Below are positions 25,334 through 34,072 of a stretch of 44,166 nt of DNA, piece after piece; positions within the stretch are counted from its first letter, which is position 1, and each line of letters opens with the position of its first letter. The notes under the pieces were generated by a model. It worked only from the letters and a program-made list of their open reading frames with translations. It was not told the origin of the DNA and searched no databases. The stretch is from Nostoc spongiaeforme FACHB-130. Lineage in GTDB: Bacteria; Cyanobacteriota; Cyanobacteriia; Cyanobacteriales; Nostocaceae. The stretch spans positions 64,001-108,166 of the forward strand of contig NZ_JACJTB010000020.1 of NCBI RefSeq assembly GCF_014698475.1, read 5' to 3'. A program made the position numbers and the translations under genes.

Positions 25334-26755
25334 ATGAGCCGTTTAGCTTCTGTCTTGATTACAAATCCTGTGTTGGAAATTTTACCCAAGAGTTTGAGCG
25401 ATCGCAACTGGCTGCCCACCAGACAGTTATGGTTACTAATATTAAGTTTGGCTTATTTGTGTTCGGCTTGTGGTCGAGCTTCCGAAGCTCAATCAACAGG
25501 AAAAGATTCCGGTAAAAAACGACCTGTTCCTGTTATGGTGGCCACTGCTACTCAAAAAACAATCCCAATTTTCATCAAGGCTACAGGTACCGTAGAAGCA
25601 TATTCTACTGTATCTGTCAAGTCACAGATTGGAGGACAGTTAACAGGAGTGTATTTCCGCCAAGGACAGAACGTCAAAAAGGGAGATTTGCTGTTTCAGA
25701 TCGATTCCCGTCCCCAGCAAGCAGCCCTGATGCAAGCGATGGCGGCGAAATCCAAAGATGAGGCATTAGTCAAGCAGTCTGAGGCTAATGTTAACAAAGC
25801 GATCGCTCAAGTTAACCAAGCCAAAGCTACAGTCCTCAAAGATTTAGCCCAGGCAAATAATGCCAATGTCCAGGCAAAACGCTATACCGGGTTGCTAGAA
25901 CAGGGCGCGATTAGTAAAGAGCAGTCTGAACAATACCAAACCAGTGCCATTGCTCAAACAGCAACAGTCAAAGCAGACCAAGATGCAGTAGCTAACGCCC
26001 AAGCCGCAGTAGTCGCCGCCCAAGCAGATGTAAAAAATGTCCAAGCCGCAGTAGTCGCAGACGAAGCCGCAATTGATAATGCTAAAGTCCAGCTTTCTTA
26101 TAGTTCTATTTATTCGCCAATTACCGGACGCACGGGCAGTCTCAAGTTAAATCAAGGTAATTTAGTTACTGCTAATTCCACAGATCCCTTAATTACCATC
26201 AGCCAGATTCGCCCAATTTATGTTAACTTCTCGATTCCCCAGCGAATGTTGCCAGACTTGAAAAAGTACACCAGCAACCGCAAATTAGAAGTTGATGTCA
26301 TTCCCCCCAAAGATTCAGGAAATCCTGTACATGGCTATTTAACTTTTGTTGACAGTGGCGTAAATACTCAAACTGGCACAATTCAACTCAAAGGCACATT
26401 TAGCAATGATGACGAGCGATTGTTACCAGGGCAATTTGTCAACGTTGTTCTGAAATTATCTGAAATACCCAATGCTGTGACTGTACCAACCAAAGCCATC
26501 CAAGCCGGACAGCAACAGCAATTTGTGTATGTTGTCAAACCAGACAAAACAGTAGAAATGCGTCCGGTAGTTGTGGGAGATGCAGTCAATAATGAAACTG
26601 CGATCGCCCAAGGCATCAAACCAGGTGAGCAAGTAGTCATCGATGGGCAATTCAACCTTGTACCTGGGGCAGCAGTGCAGGTTAAGCAGGGGTTAGGAGG
26701 AGGCAAGGGAGCAGGGAGCAGGGAGCAGGGGGAAAGAGAAATATTATCTAAGTAA
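25334..26755 (+). CDS. RND efflux periplasmic adaptor (membrane fusion protein)
   Basis: A 473-residue adaptor that links an RND pump to an outer-membrane channel. A signal segment (LLILSLAYLCSACGRAS) contains a possible lipobox ending at Cys, so it may be a lipoprotein. The biotinyl-lipoyl half-motifs are GTVEAYSTVSVKSQIGGQL and ITGRTGSLKLNQGNLVTA. Between them lies a long Ala/Gln-rich helical hairpin (about residues 125-255) with repeated AVVAAQADVKNVQA-type sequence. Beta-barrel parts follow. The last 20 or so residues (GGGKGAGSREQGEREILSK) are read from a gggagca repeat. ATG 25334 is preferred over GTG 25328. The permease follows 110 bases downstream. Confidence 0.92.
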   Translation: MSRLASVLITNPVLEILPKSLSDRNWLPTRQLWLLILSLAYLCSACGRASEAQSTGKDSGKKRPVPVMVATATQKTIPIFIKATGTVEAYSTVSVKSQIGGQLTGVYFRQGQNVKKGDLLFQIDSRPQQAALMQAMAAKSKDEALVKQSEANVNKAIAQVNQAKATVLKDLAQANNANVQAKRYTGLLEQGAISKEQSEQYQTSAIAQTATVKADQDAVANAQAAVVAAQADVKNVQAAVVADEAAIDNAKVQLSYSSIYSPITGRTGSLKLNQGNLVTANSTDPLITISQIRPIYVNFSIPQRMLPDLKKYTSNRKLEVDVIPPKDSGNPVHGYLTFVDSGVNTQTGTIQLKGTFSNDDERLLPGQFVNVVLKLSEIPNAVTVPTKAIQAGQQQQFVYVVKPDKTVEMRPVVVGDAVNNETAIAQGIKPGEQVVIDGQFNLVPGAAVQVKQGLGGGKGAGSREQGEREILSK

Positions 26756-26865
26756 ATTGGATAATTTTATTTTTTTGCGCTCCTTAAAAATATTACTTTT
26801 CCTGATACTCAGGCTCTCAAAATGTCCTAATCACCTGCTCTTGGCTATAAAAAATAGGAAAATCT

Positions 26866-29800
26866 ATGAATATTTCCGAGTTATTTATTCGTCGCCCAAT
26901 CATGACGACTTTGGTAATGATTGGCGTTTTGATTTTCGGGCTGATGAGTTACCGAATGTTGCCTGTAAGTGACTTGCCAAATGTGGATTTTCCCACAATT
27001 CAGGTGAGTGCTAACTTGCCTGGGGCGAATCCAGAGACAATGGCGGCATCGGTGGCAACACCCCTAGAAGCCCAATTTTCGAGTATTGCTGGGTTGAGTT
27101 CGATGAACTCTACTAGTTCCTTGGGCAGTAGTCAGATTACCCTGCAATTTGATTTAAGTCGAGATATCGATGGGGCAGCCCAAGATGTGCAAGCTGCGAT
27201 CGCCAAAGCCACGCGGCAATTACCTGCGGATATGCCCAGCCCCCCATCCTATCGCAAGGTGAACCCGGCCGATCAGCCCATCCTCTACATATCGTTGAAT
27301 TCTGCTGTTCTTCCCCTGTCCACCGTAGACAAATATGCAGAGACACAACTGGCACAACGTTTATCAATGGTGAACGGGGTAGCACAGGTGCAAGTCTACG
27401 GTTCCCAAAAGTATGCGGTGAGAGTTTTGCTTGATCCCGAATCTCTCAGTGCCAAAGGTATAGGCGTTGATGAAGTTGCCGATGCTATTAGCAAAGGGAA
27501 TGCCAACATTCCTACGGGGACACTTTACGGTCAAGAGCAAAATTATACAATTCAAGCTAACGGTCAACTTAATGATGCGGCTGCCTATCGTTCTTTAATT
27601 GTCAGTTACCAAGGCGGTGCGCCAGTCCAACTCGGAGAAATTGCCCAAGTCTTAGATAGTGTAGAAAATGACAAAGTGGCGAGTTGGTATTTTACTAAGA
27701 CAGAAAAGGCGAAGCAAAAATCTAATTCTGGTGTACGGGCGATTGTTTTAGCGATTCAAAAGCAACCGGGAACTAATACCGTCGAAGTCGTGGAAGCGAT
27801 TAAAAAACTGCTGCCGAAATTCCGCGAACAAATCCCCGCAGCCGTGAATATGGAAATTCTCTACGATCGCTCCCAAGCTATCCGCGAATCAGTTGATGAT
27901 GTCCAGTTTACGCTGTTATTGACTATTGGTTTGGTTGTGTTAGTAATTTTCCTATTTCTTCGCAACCTACGAGCCACAATTATTCCCAGTTTGGCAGTAC
28001 CTTTATCCTTGGTTGCCACCTTTGGCGTGATGCTACTGTTGGGCTTCTCCCTCGATAACCTTTCACTAATGGCGTTGACTCTTTCCGTCGGTTTTGTGGT
28101 GGATGATGCGGTAGTGATGCTAGAAAATATCGTCCGCCACATAGAAATGGGTGAAAGTCGCTTGCAGGCTGCGTTGAATGGCTCACGAGAAATAGGTTTT
28201 ACCATTCTCTCTATGACCATTTCCTTAGTCGCCGTGTTTATTCCCGTGTTGTTTATGGGCGGGATTTTAGGGCGATTATTCCGCGAGTTTGCTGTGACTA
28301 TTAGCGTGGCGATTTTGGTATCGGGAATAATTTCTCTGAGTTTGACACCAATGCTGTGTTCTCGATTCTTGCTTCCACCCCATCACCAGCAAGAAGACGA
28401 AACAGAACCAGTGAAAAAAGGTTTCAAAGGCAAAATTCAACGATTTAACCGGGGACTTTATAACACTTCCGAAAAATTTTTCGATGTCATCTTGGGTGGC
28501 TATGAGTGGAGTTTAAAGCGATCGCTCAAATATCATCGCACGACTATGTTTATCTCTGGGGCAATCGTAGTTGCCACAGTTTATTTATTTATGATTGTGC
28601 CGAAAGGCTTTATTCCGACTGCGGATGTGGGACAAATCACCGCCTCTACCCAAGCCGCCGAGGATATCTCCTTTGATGAAATGGTAAAACATCAACAGGC
28701 AGTTGCAGCGATCGCAGATCGTGACCCAAATATCAGGGCGATTAACTCCAGCGTCGGTGCAGGAGGGGCAAATTCTTCTAGTAATACTGGGCGCTTATTT
28801 ATTAGTCTCAAACCCCGCGAAGAACGTAAATTGAGTGCCGATGAAATTGTCCAAGAACTACGCCCCAAGCTGTCACGCATCCCTGGAATGAAGGTTTTTT
28901 TGCAAAACCCACCAGCGATTAATATTGGCGGACAACAAAGCAAAGCTCAGTATCAATTCAGCTTACAAAGTCCGAATATTCAAGAGTTATATCAGTATGC
29001 GCCGACTTTAGAAGACAAACTCCGGGGACTACCTGATTTACAAGATGTCAACAGTGATTTGCAAATCAAAAACCCCCAAGTCCAAGTTGATATCAACCGT
29101 GATCAAGCTGCATCTATGGGGCTAACTGCCGAACAAATCGAAACAGCCCTGAGTAATGCCTACGGTACACGACAAGTTTCCACAATCTACGCTTCAGATA
29201 GCCAATATCAAGTGATTATGGGAGTCGAACCCAAATATCAGGGAGATCCCAGTGCTTTAGAACTGCTATCAATTCACTCTCCGACTGGACAACTAGTACC
29301 CTTAAATGCAGTCGCCAGCATCTCGAAAGGTGTAGGGCCTTTGACTATCAACCACTCAGGACAGTTAGCGTCTGTAACTATTTCCTTTAATCTCAAACCC
29401 GGAGTATCCCTTGGTAGCGTCACTGAGAAAATTGAACAAATTGCCCGTCAAACATTACCCGCCAGCATTACAACAGGTTTCCAAGGTTCTGCACAAGCCT
29501 TTCAGTCTTCCTTGCAAGGGTTGGGATTATTGCTATTGGTGGCAATTTTAGTAATTTATATTGTGTTGGGAATTCTCTATGAGAACTTTATTCACCCTTT
29601 GACTATTCTTTCGAGTTTGCCATCAGCCGGATTTGGCGCATTGTTAACCTTGTTGCTATTCCAAGTTGACTTGAATATTTACGCCTTTGTCGGCATTATC
29701 TTGCTAATTGGGATTGTGAAGAAAAACGGCATTATGATGGTTGACTTTGCCATAGAAGCTAGGCAAAGCGGTAAAACTCCCTACGATGCCATCTATGAGG

Positions 29801-30054
29801 CTTGTGTCGTCAGGTTTCGCCCCATTATGATGACCACAATGGCCGCTTTGATGGGAACTTTACCCATCGCCCTGGGGTTGGGTGCAGGTGGAGATACACG
29901 CCGTCCCCTTGGTTTAGCAGTCGTTGGGGGATTGCTGTTTTCCCAATTTTTAACGCTGTATTTAACACCTGTGTTTTATACATACATGGAATCTTGGCAA
30001 AGCTTTATGAAAAAACGCCAGTGGCGCAAACAATCAGATTCTCATGCAGTGTAA
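26866..30054 (+). CDS. RND family multidrug/heavy-lipid efflux permease (HAE1-like)
   Basis: A 1062-residue inner-membrane proton antiporter of the AcrB/MdtBC type. It opens with ISELFIRRPIMTTLVMIG and has the classic two-half layout, each half with a large periplasmic loop. The proton-relay pair Asp413-Asp414 is present in GFVVDDAVVMLENIVRH, and the TM10 lysine in GIVKKNGIMMVDFA. RPIMMTTMAALMGTLPIALG marks the last helices. The sequence VSDLPNVDFPTIQVSANLPGA near residue 35 resembles MdtB/MdtC rather than AcrB. It forms a pump with the upstream adaptor; no outer-membrane TolC gene is nearby. Its last codons are partly duplicated at 30480-30534. Confidence 0.95.
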   Translation: MNISELFIRRPIMTTLVMIGVLIFGLMSYRMLPVSDLPNVDFPTIQVSANLPGANPETMAASVATPLEAQFSSIAGLSSMNSTSSLGSSQITLQFDLSRDIDGAAQDVQAAIAKATRQLPADMPSPPSYRKVNPADQPILYISLNSAVLPLSTVDKYAETQLAQRLSMVNGVAQVQVYGSQKYAVRVLLDPESLSAKGIGVDEVADAISKGNANIPTGTLYGQEQNYTIQANGQLNDAAAYRSLIVSYQGGAPVQLGEIAQVLDSVENDKVASWYFTKTEKAKQKSNSGVRAIVLAIQKQPGTNTVEVVEAIKKLLPKFREQIPAAVNMEILYDRSQAIRESVDDVQFTLLLTIGLVVLVIFLFLRNLRATIIPSLAVPLSLVATFGVMLLLGFSLDNLSLMALTLSVGFVVDDAVVMLENIVRHIEMGESRLQAALNGSREIGFTILSMTISLVAVFIPVLFMGGILGRLFREFAVTISVAILVSGIISLSLTPMLCSRFLLPPHHQQEDETEPVKKGFKGKIQRFNRGLYNTSEKFFDVILGGYEWSLKRSLKYHRTTMFISGAIVVATVYLFMIVPKGFIPTADVGQITASTQAAEDISFDEMVKHQQAVAAIADRDPNIRAINSSVGAGGANSSSNTGRLFISLKPREERKLSADEIVQELRPKLSRIPGMKVFLQNPPAINIGGQQSKAQYQFSLQSPNIQELYQYAPTLEDKLRGLPDLQDVNSDLQIKNPQVQVDINRDQAASMGLTAEQIETALSNAYGTRQVSTIYASDSQYQVIMGVEPKYQGDPSALELLSIHSPTGQLVPLNAVASISKGVGPLTINHSGQLASVTISFNLKPGVSLGSVTEKIEQIARQTLPASITTGFQGSAQAFQSSLQGLGLLLLVAILVIYIVLGILYENFIHPLTILSSLPSAGFGALLTLLLFQVDLNIYAFVGIILLIGIVKKNGIMMVDFAIEARQSGKTPYDAIYEACVVRFRPIMMTTMAALMGTLPIALGLGAGGDTRRPLGLAVVGGLLFSQFLTLYLTPVFYTYMESWQSFMKKRQWRKQSDSHAV

Positions 30055-30059
30055 AACTT

Positions 30060-30143
30060 AGTGAGTAGGTTGGGTGGAGGCGCACAACAGATATTGGCAA
30101 CAACACAGCAAGTCTATATTGCGCCATAACCCAACACCAAATT
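30060..30143. repeat. TTGGGTT-type palindromic repeat, degenerate
   Basis: Starts gtaggttgggtggaggc and ends gcgccataacccaacacc. It matches the family seen at 39418-39493, with an altered centre. Confidence 0.6.
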
Positions 30144-30400
30144 ATGAGATTTTGAGAAAATATTGCGACAGGTAAAATCATTGTGGAGTGAATTTTATCT
30201 TGGAATTGAGATATTTTGATAGTTGAAAGTTTTGTGGTTTTCTTCATGGCATTTGTTGGGTTACGCTGTCGCTCCACCCAACCTACAGAAGAGGCTACAA
30301 ACGAGACGATAGTACTGGGTTGTGAAAAAGTATTCTTTTTAACGAACCGCAAAGGACGCAAAGGACACAAAGAAGGAGAAGAAGGAAAAGAAAGAGAATT

Positions 30401-30558
30401 TCACAAATGATTTAGGATTGCTATAGCATTTGTTAGGTTCCGCTTCGTTCCACCCAACCTACAAACGGGGCGATCGTACTTTATGAAAAAACGCCAATGG
30501 CGTAAACAGCCAGACTCTCACGCAGTTTAAAACTATCGCAGTCCTAAATCATTTGTGA
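30401..30558. repeat. inverted-repeat-bounded unit enclosing an RND gene tail
   Basis: Left arm tcacaaatgatttaggattg (30401-30420) and right arm cagtcctaaatcatttgtga (30539-30558) are inverted with one mismatch in 20. Between them are a half TTGGGTT repeat and the RND tail relic. It resembles a miniature transposable unit, though no target duplication is evident. Confidence 0.65.
30480..30534 (+). pseudogene. 3' tail of a second RND permease gene
   Basis: Encodes MKKRQWRKQPDSHAV and a stop, matching the last 15 codons of the permease at 26866-30054 (MKKRQWRKQSDSHAV). Seven bases differ; six of the seven changes are silent and one gives Ser to Pro. That pattern fits a paralogous gene once under selection, now deleted except for its end. 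Confidence 0.7.
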
Positions 30559-30564
30559 ATAACA

Positions 30565-30597
30565 AGATCCCCGACTTCTTCAAGAAGTGGGGGATCT
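30565..30597 (-). terminator. strong hairpin downstream of the 30643-31002 gene
   Basis: Arms agatccccgacttctt and aagaagtgggggatct pair with one mismatch and a one-base loop. It lies past the stop of the minus-strand gene and so could end its transcript. The same hairpin type is also a dispersed repeat in cyanobacteria, so it may be a mobile repeat serving as terminator. No T-tract is seen. Confidence 0.5.
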
Positions 30598-30642
30598 AAG
30601 CCTCTCAATTTTTAGTCTCTATCAAGTTAGCAGCGTCAATTA

Positions 30643-31002
30643 TTACCACCAAATTCGATTACCATTTTCGTCAACTCTGGCTTGACGAATCACGTCGGAA
30701 ATTTCTTCCGCATCTTTGACATGGTGCAGTGCTTTTTTCTCACCGTTGGGTTCTTCCACAATAAAATAGGTGGGAACTTTAATATGATCGCCTGTAATAT
30801 CTGGTGAATCGACAGCAACCTGTTTTGCTTTTTCCTCGATAGATTGAGGTTGATCTGAGATTCTATCTCCAGGATTTGCAGTTAAGTTTCTTTCTTTGGC
30901 GGTGGGTTCTTCGCGTGAATGCCAATCTTTGCTGACGGGCTGTTCAATTTCGGCTTGATTATTTTCGGGTTGATTATTTTGATTTTCTAATTCTTCAGTC
31001 AT
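30643..31002 (-). CDS. small acidic hypothetical protein
   Basis: A 119-residue protein, ATG start. Residues 1-70 are rich in Glu, Gln, Asn and Pro (LENQNNQPENNQAEIEQP) and probably disordered. The C-terminal part is more ordered: KVPTYFIVEEPNGEKKALHH, VKDAEEISDVIRQ, ARVDENGNRIWW. There is no signal peptide or membrane helix and no family I recognise. It ends downstream of, and on the same strand as, mntC, 134 bases away, but is probably a separate unit. Confidence 0.65.
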   Translation of the reverse strand: MTEELENQNNQPENNQAEIEQPVSKDWHSREEPTAKERNLTANPGDRISDQPQSIEEKAKQVAVDSPDITGDHIKVPTYFIVEEPNGEKKALHHVKDAEEISDVIRQARVDENGNRIWW

Positions 31003-31136
31003 GGCTAGTTCACAAATTAAAACTATGTATTCACTAACTCAATTTATAAAATTAAAGCCATGATGCTGTCCTTCTTCAGAGAGAGTTTCTGATGAAATTA
31101 AAAGGTAGATATTAGGGAGTAGGGAGTAGGCAATAT

Positions 31137-32186
31137 TTATTTTTGCGGTTTGGTTTCTGTCTTTTTAGTTAGTTGAAAGGGTGTATATTTACCTCCCAAA
31201 GCTTCAACAATAGCGCGGGTATTTGCCTCCATCATTTTGATGTATGTTTCGCCATTGCTACCTTTAGCACCAATGGAATCAGAATAAAGTTGTTGAGGCG
31301 CTAGTTGCACGCCTGCTTCTTGAGCTACGGTTTTGATTAAGGTGGGATTAATAGTAGTTTCGGCAAAAATTGCGGGTACACCTGTTTTTTTCACTGATTC
31401 TACTAATCTTTGTACAGTTTGGGCGCTTGGTTGTTCTTCGGTGCTGATGCCAATTAAAGTTCCGGCGATCGCAATACTATATGCACGTCCATAATATTGA
31501 AAAGCATCATGGGTTGTAATTAGTTTGCGTTTATCGGGCGGAATGGTTTGAATTTGTTGATTTATCCAGGTATGCAGTTGTTTTAATTCATCGGTTAATT
31601 CGGCTGCGTTTTGAGTAAATTCTGCTTTATCTGCTGGCGATAACTCAATCAACGCATCTCGAATCACATTTACCATCGCGGCCGCATTTTCCGCACTTCC
31701 CCAAACATGGGGGTCTGGTACAATTTCACCTTTACCTTTATCTAACTCCAAGGGTTTGACTATTTCCCCTACGGCTACCTTCTTTCCTTTTCCAGCCGCA
31801 TTCATTAACTTAATTAATCCTGGTTCTAAGTTATAGCCGTTATACAAAATTAAATTGGCTTCTTCTAAAAATCGACTATCGGCGGGGACTGGTTCATAAA
31901 CATGGGGATCAGCACCGGGTTTGAGGATTCCTTTGAGTTGAATTTCGTCGCCGCCAACTTCTTGGGTTAAGTCTGCAATGATGGTGCTAGTAGCCACAAC
32001 CCTCGGTTTATCACTACCTTTGGTAGTTGTGGAGTTGGTGTTGTTTTGACTACAACTAAACAAAGCCAACGGTAAAAGCATTCCCAGACACAGCCGCGAA
32101 ACCAAGCTAAAAAATTCTGGTTTCCTTCTAGGGATGGTTGGCTTTTGTTGGACGAAAACGCCCTCTATCTCAGGTATTACACTCAT
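31137..32186 (-). CDS. mntC: metal ABC transporter substrate-binding lipoprotein, Mn/Fe type
   Basis: A 349-residue cluster A-I binding protein. A signal segment ends in LALFSC, with Cys45 as lipid anchor. Metal ligands read as His95 (GADPHVYEP), His160 (PDPHVWGS), a Glu in STEEQPS near 250 and Asp303 (YSDSIG). The His-His-Glu-Asp set is that of the manganese proteins MntC and PsaA; zinc ZnuA proteins have a third His instead of Glu and a His-rich loop, both absent here. It delivers Mn2+ (possibly Fe2+) to the permease, important for photosystem II. The gene is divergent from the ATPase gene, sharing a 89-base control region. Confidence 0.85.
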   Translation of the reverse strand: MSVIPEIEGVFVQQKPTIPRRKPEFFSLVSRLCLGMLLPLALFSCSQNNTNSTTTKGSDKPRVVATSTIIADLTQEVGGDEIQLKGILKPGADPHVYEPVPADSRFLEEANLILYNGYNLEPGLIKLMNAAGKGKKVAVGEIVKPLELDKGKGEIVPDPHVWGSAENAAAMVNVIRDALIELSPADKAEFTQNAAELTDELKQLHTWINQQIQTIPPDKRKLITTHDAFQYYGRAYSIAIAGTLIGISTEEQPSAQTVQRLVESVKKTGVPAIFAETTINPTLIKTVAQEAGVQLAPQQLYSDSIGAKGSNGETYIKMMEANTRAIVEALGGKYTPFQLTKKTETKPQK

Positions 32187-32275
32187 TTATCTGTGACATT
32201 ACTGCTTATTATAGATTTTTTCATATTTTTCTCATTTTTGTAGTAAGCTCAAGTAATAAATATGAAAATACCCTT
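32187..32275. promoter_or_regulatory. divergent control region of the Mn transport genes
   Basis: This region separates the start codons of mntC (minus) and mntA (plus). It contains an 11-base inverted repeat, ttttcatattt at 32218-32228 and aaatatgaaaa at 32258-32268, a plausible operator. TATAAT-like stretches are also present (ttattatag). No metal-regulator site is proven. Confidence 0.45.
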
Positions 32276-33100
32276 ATGGAAAACGTTTCTTTTTACGCCA
32301 ACTTGGGACATACCCAAAAGATTGGTGAACATTCTGCATCGTATATCAAAGCTATTGATATGAATTCCACAGATGCAATTTCTATCGCCCACTTGGGAGT
32401 ACATTACCGGACTCAAGAAGCCTTGAGGGATATTAATTGTGTGATTCAACCAGGAAGATTAACAGGGATTTTTGGCCCGAATGGTGCGGGCAAAAGTACG
32501 CTGATGAAAGCAATGTTGGGCTTGGTTCCTGTTAGTATTGGTGTGGTAAAGTACCAAAACCAACCATTGGTGCAGCAAAAGTCAAAAGTGGCTTATGTCC
32601 CCCAACGCAGCCAAATTGATTGGACTTATCCCGCCACAGTTTGGGATGTGGTGATGATGGGAAGAGTCAAGAAAACTGGCTGGTTGCGTAGCTTTTCGGG
32701 AGTGAGTCGTCAAATAGCAAATAGCGCCCTAGAAAGAGTCGGGATGAGTGAATTCCGCGATCGCCCCATAGGACAATTATCAGGAGGACAACAACAACGA
32801 GTCTTTTTAGCCCGCGCCTTGACACAACAAGCAGATATCTTCTGTTTTGACGAACCATTGGTAGGGATTGATCAAAAAACCCAAGCCGTAATTTTTGAAG
32901 TCTTCCAAGAACTCGCCGCCGAAAATAAAATCGTCCTAGTCGTGAACCACGACTTAGGCGAATCCATCACCCATTTTGATGACTTGATTTTACTCAACCG
33001 TGAATTAGTCGCCACAGGTTCTAGACAACAAGTCCTCACCGAACAAAACCTACATCTGGCTTACGGCGGGAAAGTTATGTACTTCTCCGACGCAGCTTAA
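32276..33100 (+). CDS. mntA: manganese ABC transporter ATP-binding protein
   Basis: A 274-residue ATPase. Walker A is GPNGAGKST, followed by the Q-loop (YVPQRSQIDW), the signature QLSGGQQQR, Walker B DIFCFDEPL, the D-loop, and the switch His in VVNHDLGES. Family wording such as TVWDVVMMGR matches Mn/Zn ATPases. The ATG at 32276 is chosen; the frame is open upstream to 32138 but that part lies across the divergent promoter. The alternative ATG at 32360 would give 246 residues. It works with the permease 76 bases downstream and the divergently encoded binding protein. Confidence 0.88.
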   Translation: MENVSFYANLGHTQKIGEHSASYIKAIDMNSTDAISIAHLGVHYRTQEALRDINCVIQPGRLTGIFGPNGAGKSTLMKAMLGLVPVSIGVVKYQNQPLVQQKSKVAYVPQRSQIDWTYPATVWDVVMMGRVKKTGWLRSFSGVSRQIANSALERVGMSEFRDRPIGQLSGGQQQRVFLARALTQQADIFCFDEPLVGIDQKTQAVIFEVFQELAAENKIVLVVNHDLGESITHFDDLILLNRELVATGSRQQVLTEQNLHLAYGGKVMYFSDAA

Positions 33101-33106
33101 AATCTT

Positions 33107-33173
33107 TTTCTTAGCGTCCTACCCTTCGGGAAGCCACTTCGTGTCTATGCGCCCTTTGCGGTTCGTTTAAATC
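33107..33173. repeat. dispersed repeat in the mntA-mntB spacer
   Basis: The reverse complement reads aaacgaaccgcaaagggcgc, then a gaagtggcttcccgaag segment. The first part recurs at 30341-30365 and the second resembles 39258-39285 (tcacgaagtgttcccgtag). It occupies nearly the whole spacer of the operon. Confidence 0.65.
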
Positions 33174-33176
33174 TTT

Positions 33177-34022
33177 ATGCTAGAAGCACTAATCGAGCCG
33201 TTACAATACGGCTTTATGCAGCGATCGCTAGTGATTGCTATTTTAGTTGGTTTGTTGTGTGCAGTTGTGGGTAGTTACTTAATGGTGCAACGACTCGCAC
33301 TCTTAGGTGATGCTATCAGTCATTCTGTGTTACCAGGATTAGCCATCGCTTTTATGTTAGGCGCAAATATCTTTGTTGGCGCATTTATCGCCGGGGTTTT
33401 GAGTACAATGGCGATCGCCTGGATTAGGACGCGATCGCCAATTAAAGAAGATGCTGCAATGGGCATAGTTTTTTCTGCATTCTTCGCTCTTGGTATCACT
33501 TTAATTACAGTTGTTCAAAAAGATAATAAAATCGACCTGAATCACTTTTTATTTGGCAACATTCTCGGCGTTACCGTTGATGAAGTGCGAGACACAGCCA
33601 TCATCGCTACCATTGTTTTAGTAGTCGTAATTTTAATCTACAAAGAACTTTTATTTTACACCTTTGACCCTTTAGGCGCTCACGCCGCCGGCTTACCAGT
33701 CAATCGCCTCAACTTTGGATTAATGTTACTCATTGCTTTAACAATTGTCGCCAGTATGAAAGCCGTCGGCGTAATTTTAGTTTTATCGCTGTTAATTACT
33801 CCTGGGGCGACAGCTTATTTATTAGTCAAACGCTTACACGAAGTCATGATTTTAGGCGCGGTAATTGGAGTATTTTCCAGTATTAGCGGAATGTATCTCA
33901 GTTACTTTTATAATTTGCCTTCCGGCCCGGCGATTGTTTTGGTAGTATCAGGATTATTTATTTTGGCGTTATTATTTAGTCCAAAACATGGGGTGTTGAT
34001 ACCAAGTGTGAATCGCAAGTAA
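33177..34022 (+). CDS. mntB: manganese ABC transporter permease
   Basis: A 281-residue membrane protein with about eight to nine helices, starting MLEALIEPLQYGFMQRSLVIA. Family landmarks are LVGLLCAVVGSYLMVQRLALLGDAISHSVLPG near 20-52, GALLFGNILGVT-like HFLFGNILGVTVDEV, and PLGAHAAGLPVNRLNFGLML. MKAVGVILVLSLLITPGATAY is the coupling region. It forms the membrane channel for Mn2+ with mntA. ATG start. The spacer to mntA carries a repeat. Confidence 0.88.
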   Translation: MLEALIEPLQYGFMQRSLVIAILVGLLCAVVGSYLMVQRLALLGDAISHSVLPGLAIAFMLGANIFVGAFIAGVLSTMAIAWIRTRSPIKEDAAMGIVFSAFFALGITLITVVQKDNKIDLNHFLFGNILGVTVDEVRDTAIIATIVLVVVILIYKELLFYTFDPLGAHAAGLPVNRLNFGLMLLIALTIVASMKAVGVILVLSLLITPGATAYLLVKRLHEVMILGAVIGVFSSISGMYLSYFYNLPSGPAIVLVVSGLFILALLFSPKHGVLIPSVNRK

Positions 34023-34072
34023 ATTTTTTTAAAGCCAATTCTGAATTCTTAATTCTGTCTTCTGACTCCTCT

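Larger units (their letters stand above)
30055..30642. other. 588-base region of repeats and a gene relic
   Basis: No intact gene is seen. In order it holds a TTGGGTT palindromic repeat (30060-30143) and a half copy of the same (ttgttgggttacgctgtcg, then caacctac, 30250-30290). Next come an aacgaaccgcaaaggacgc repeat (30341-30365), a 158-base inverted-repeat unit (30401-30558) with the 3' tail of an RND gene inside, and a strong hairpin (30565-30597). Confidence 0.7.

Noticed and set aside
32138-32275. Extended N-terminus of the mntA ATPase
   Set aside because: It would overlap the start of mntC and the shared control region; the ATPase fold begins well after ATG 32276.
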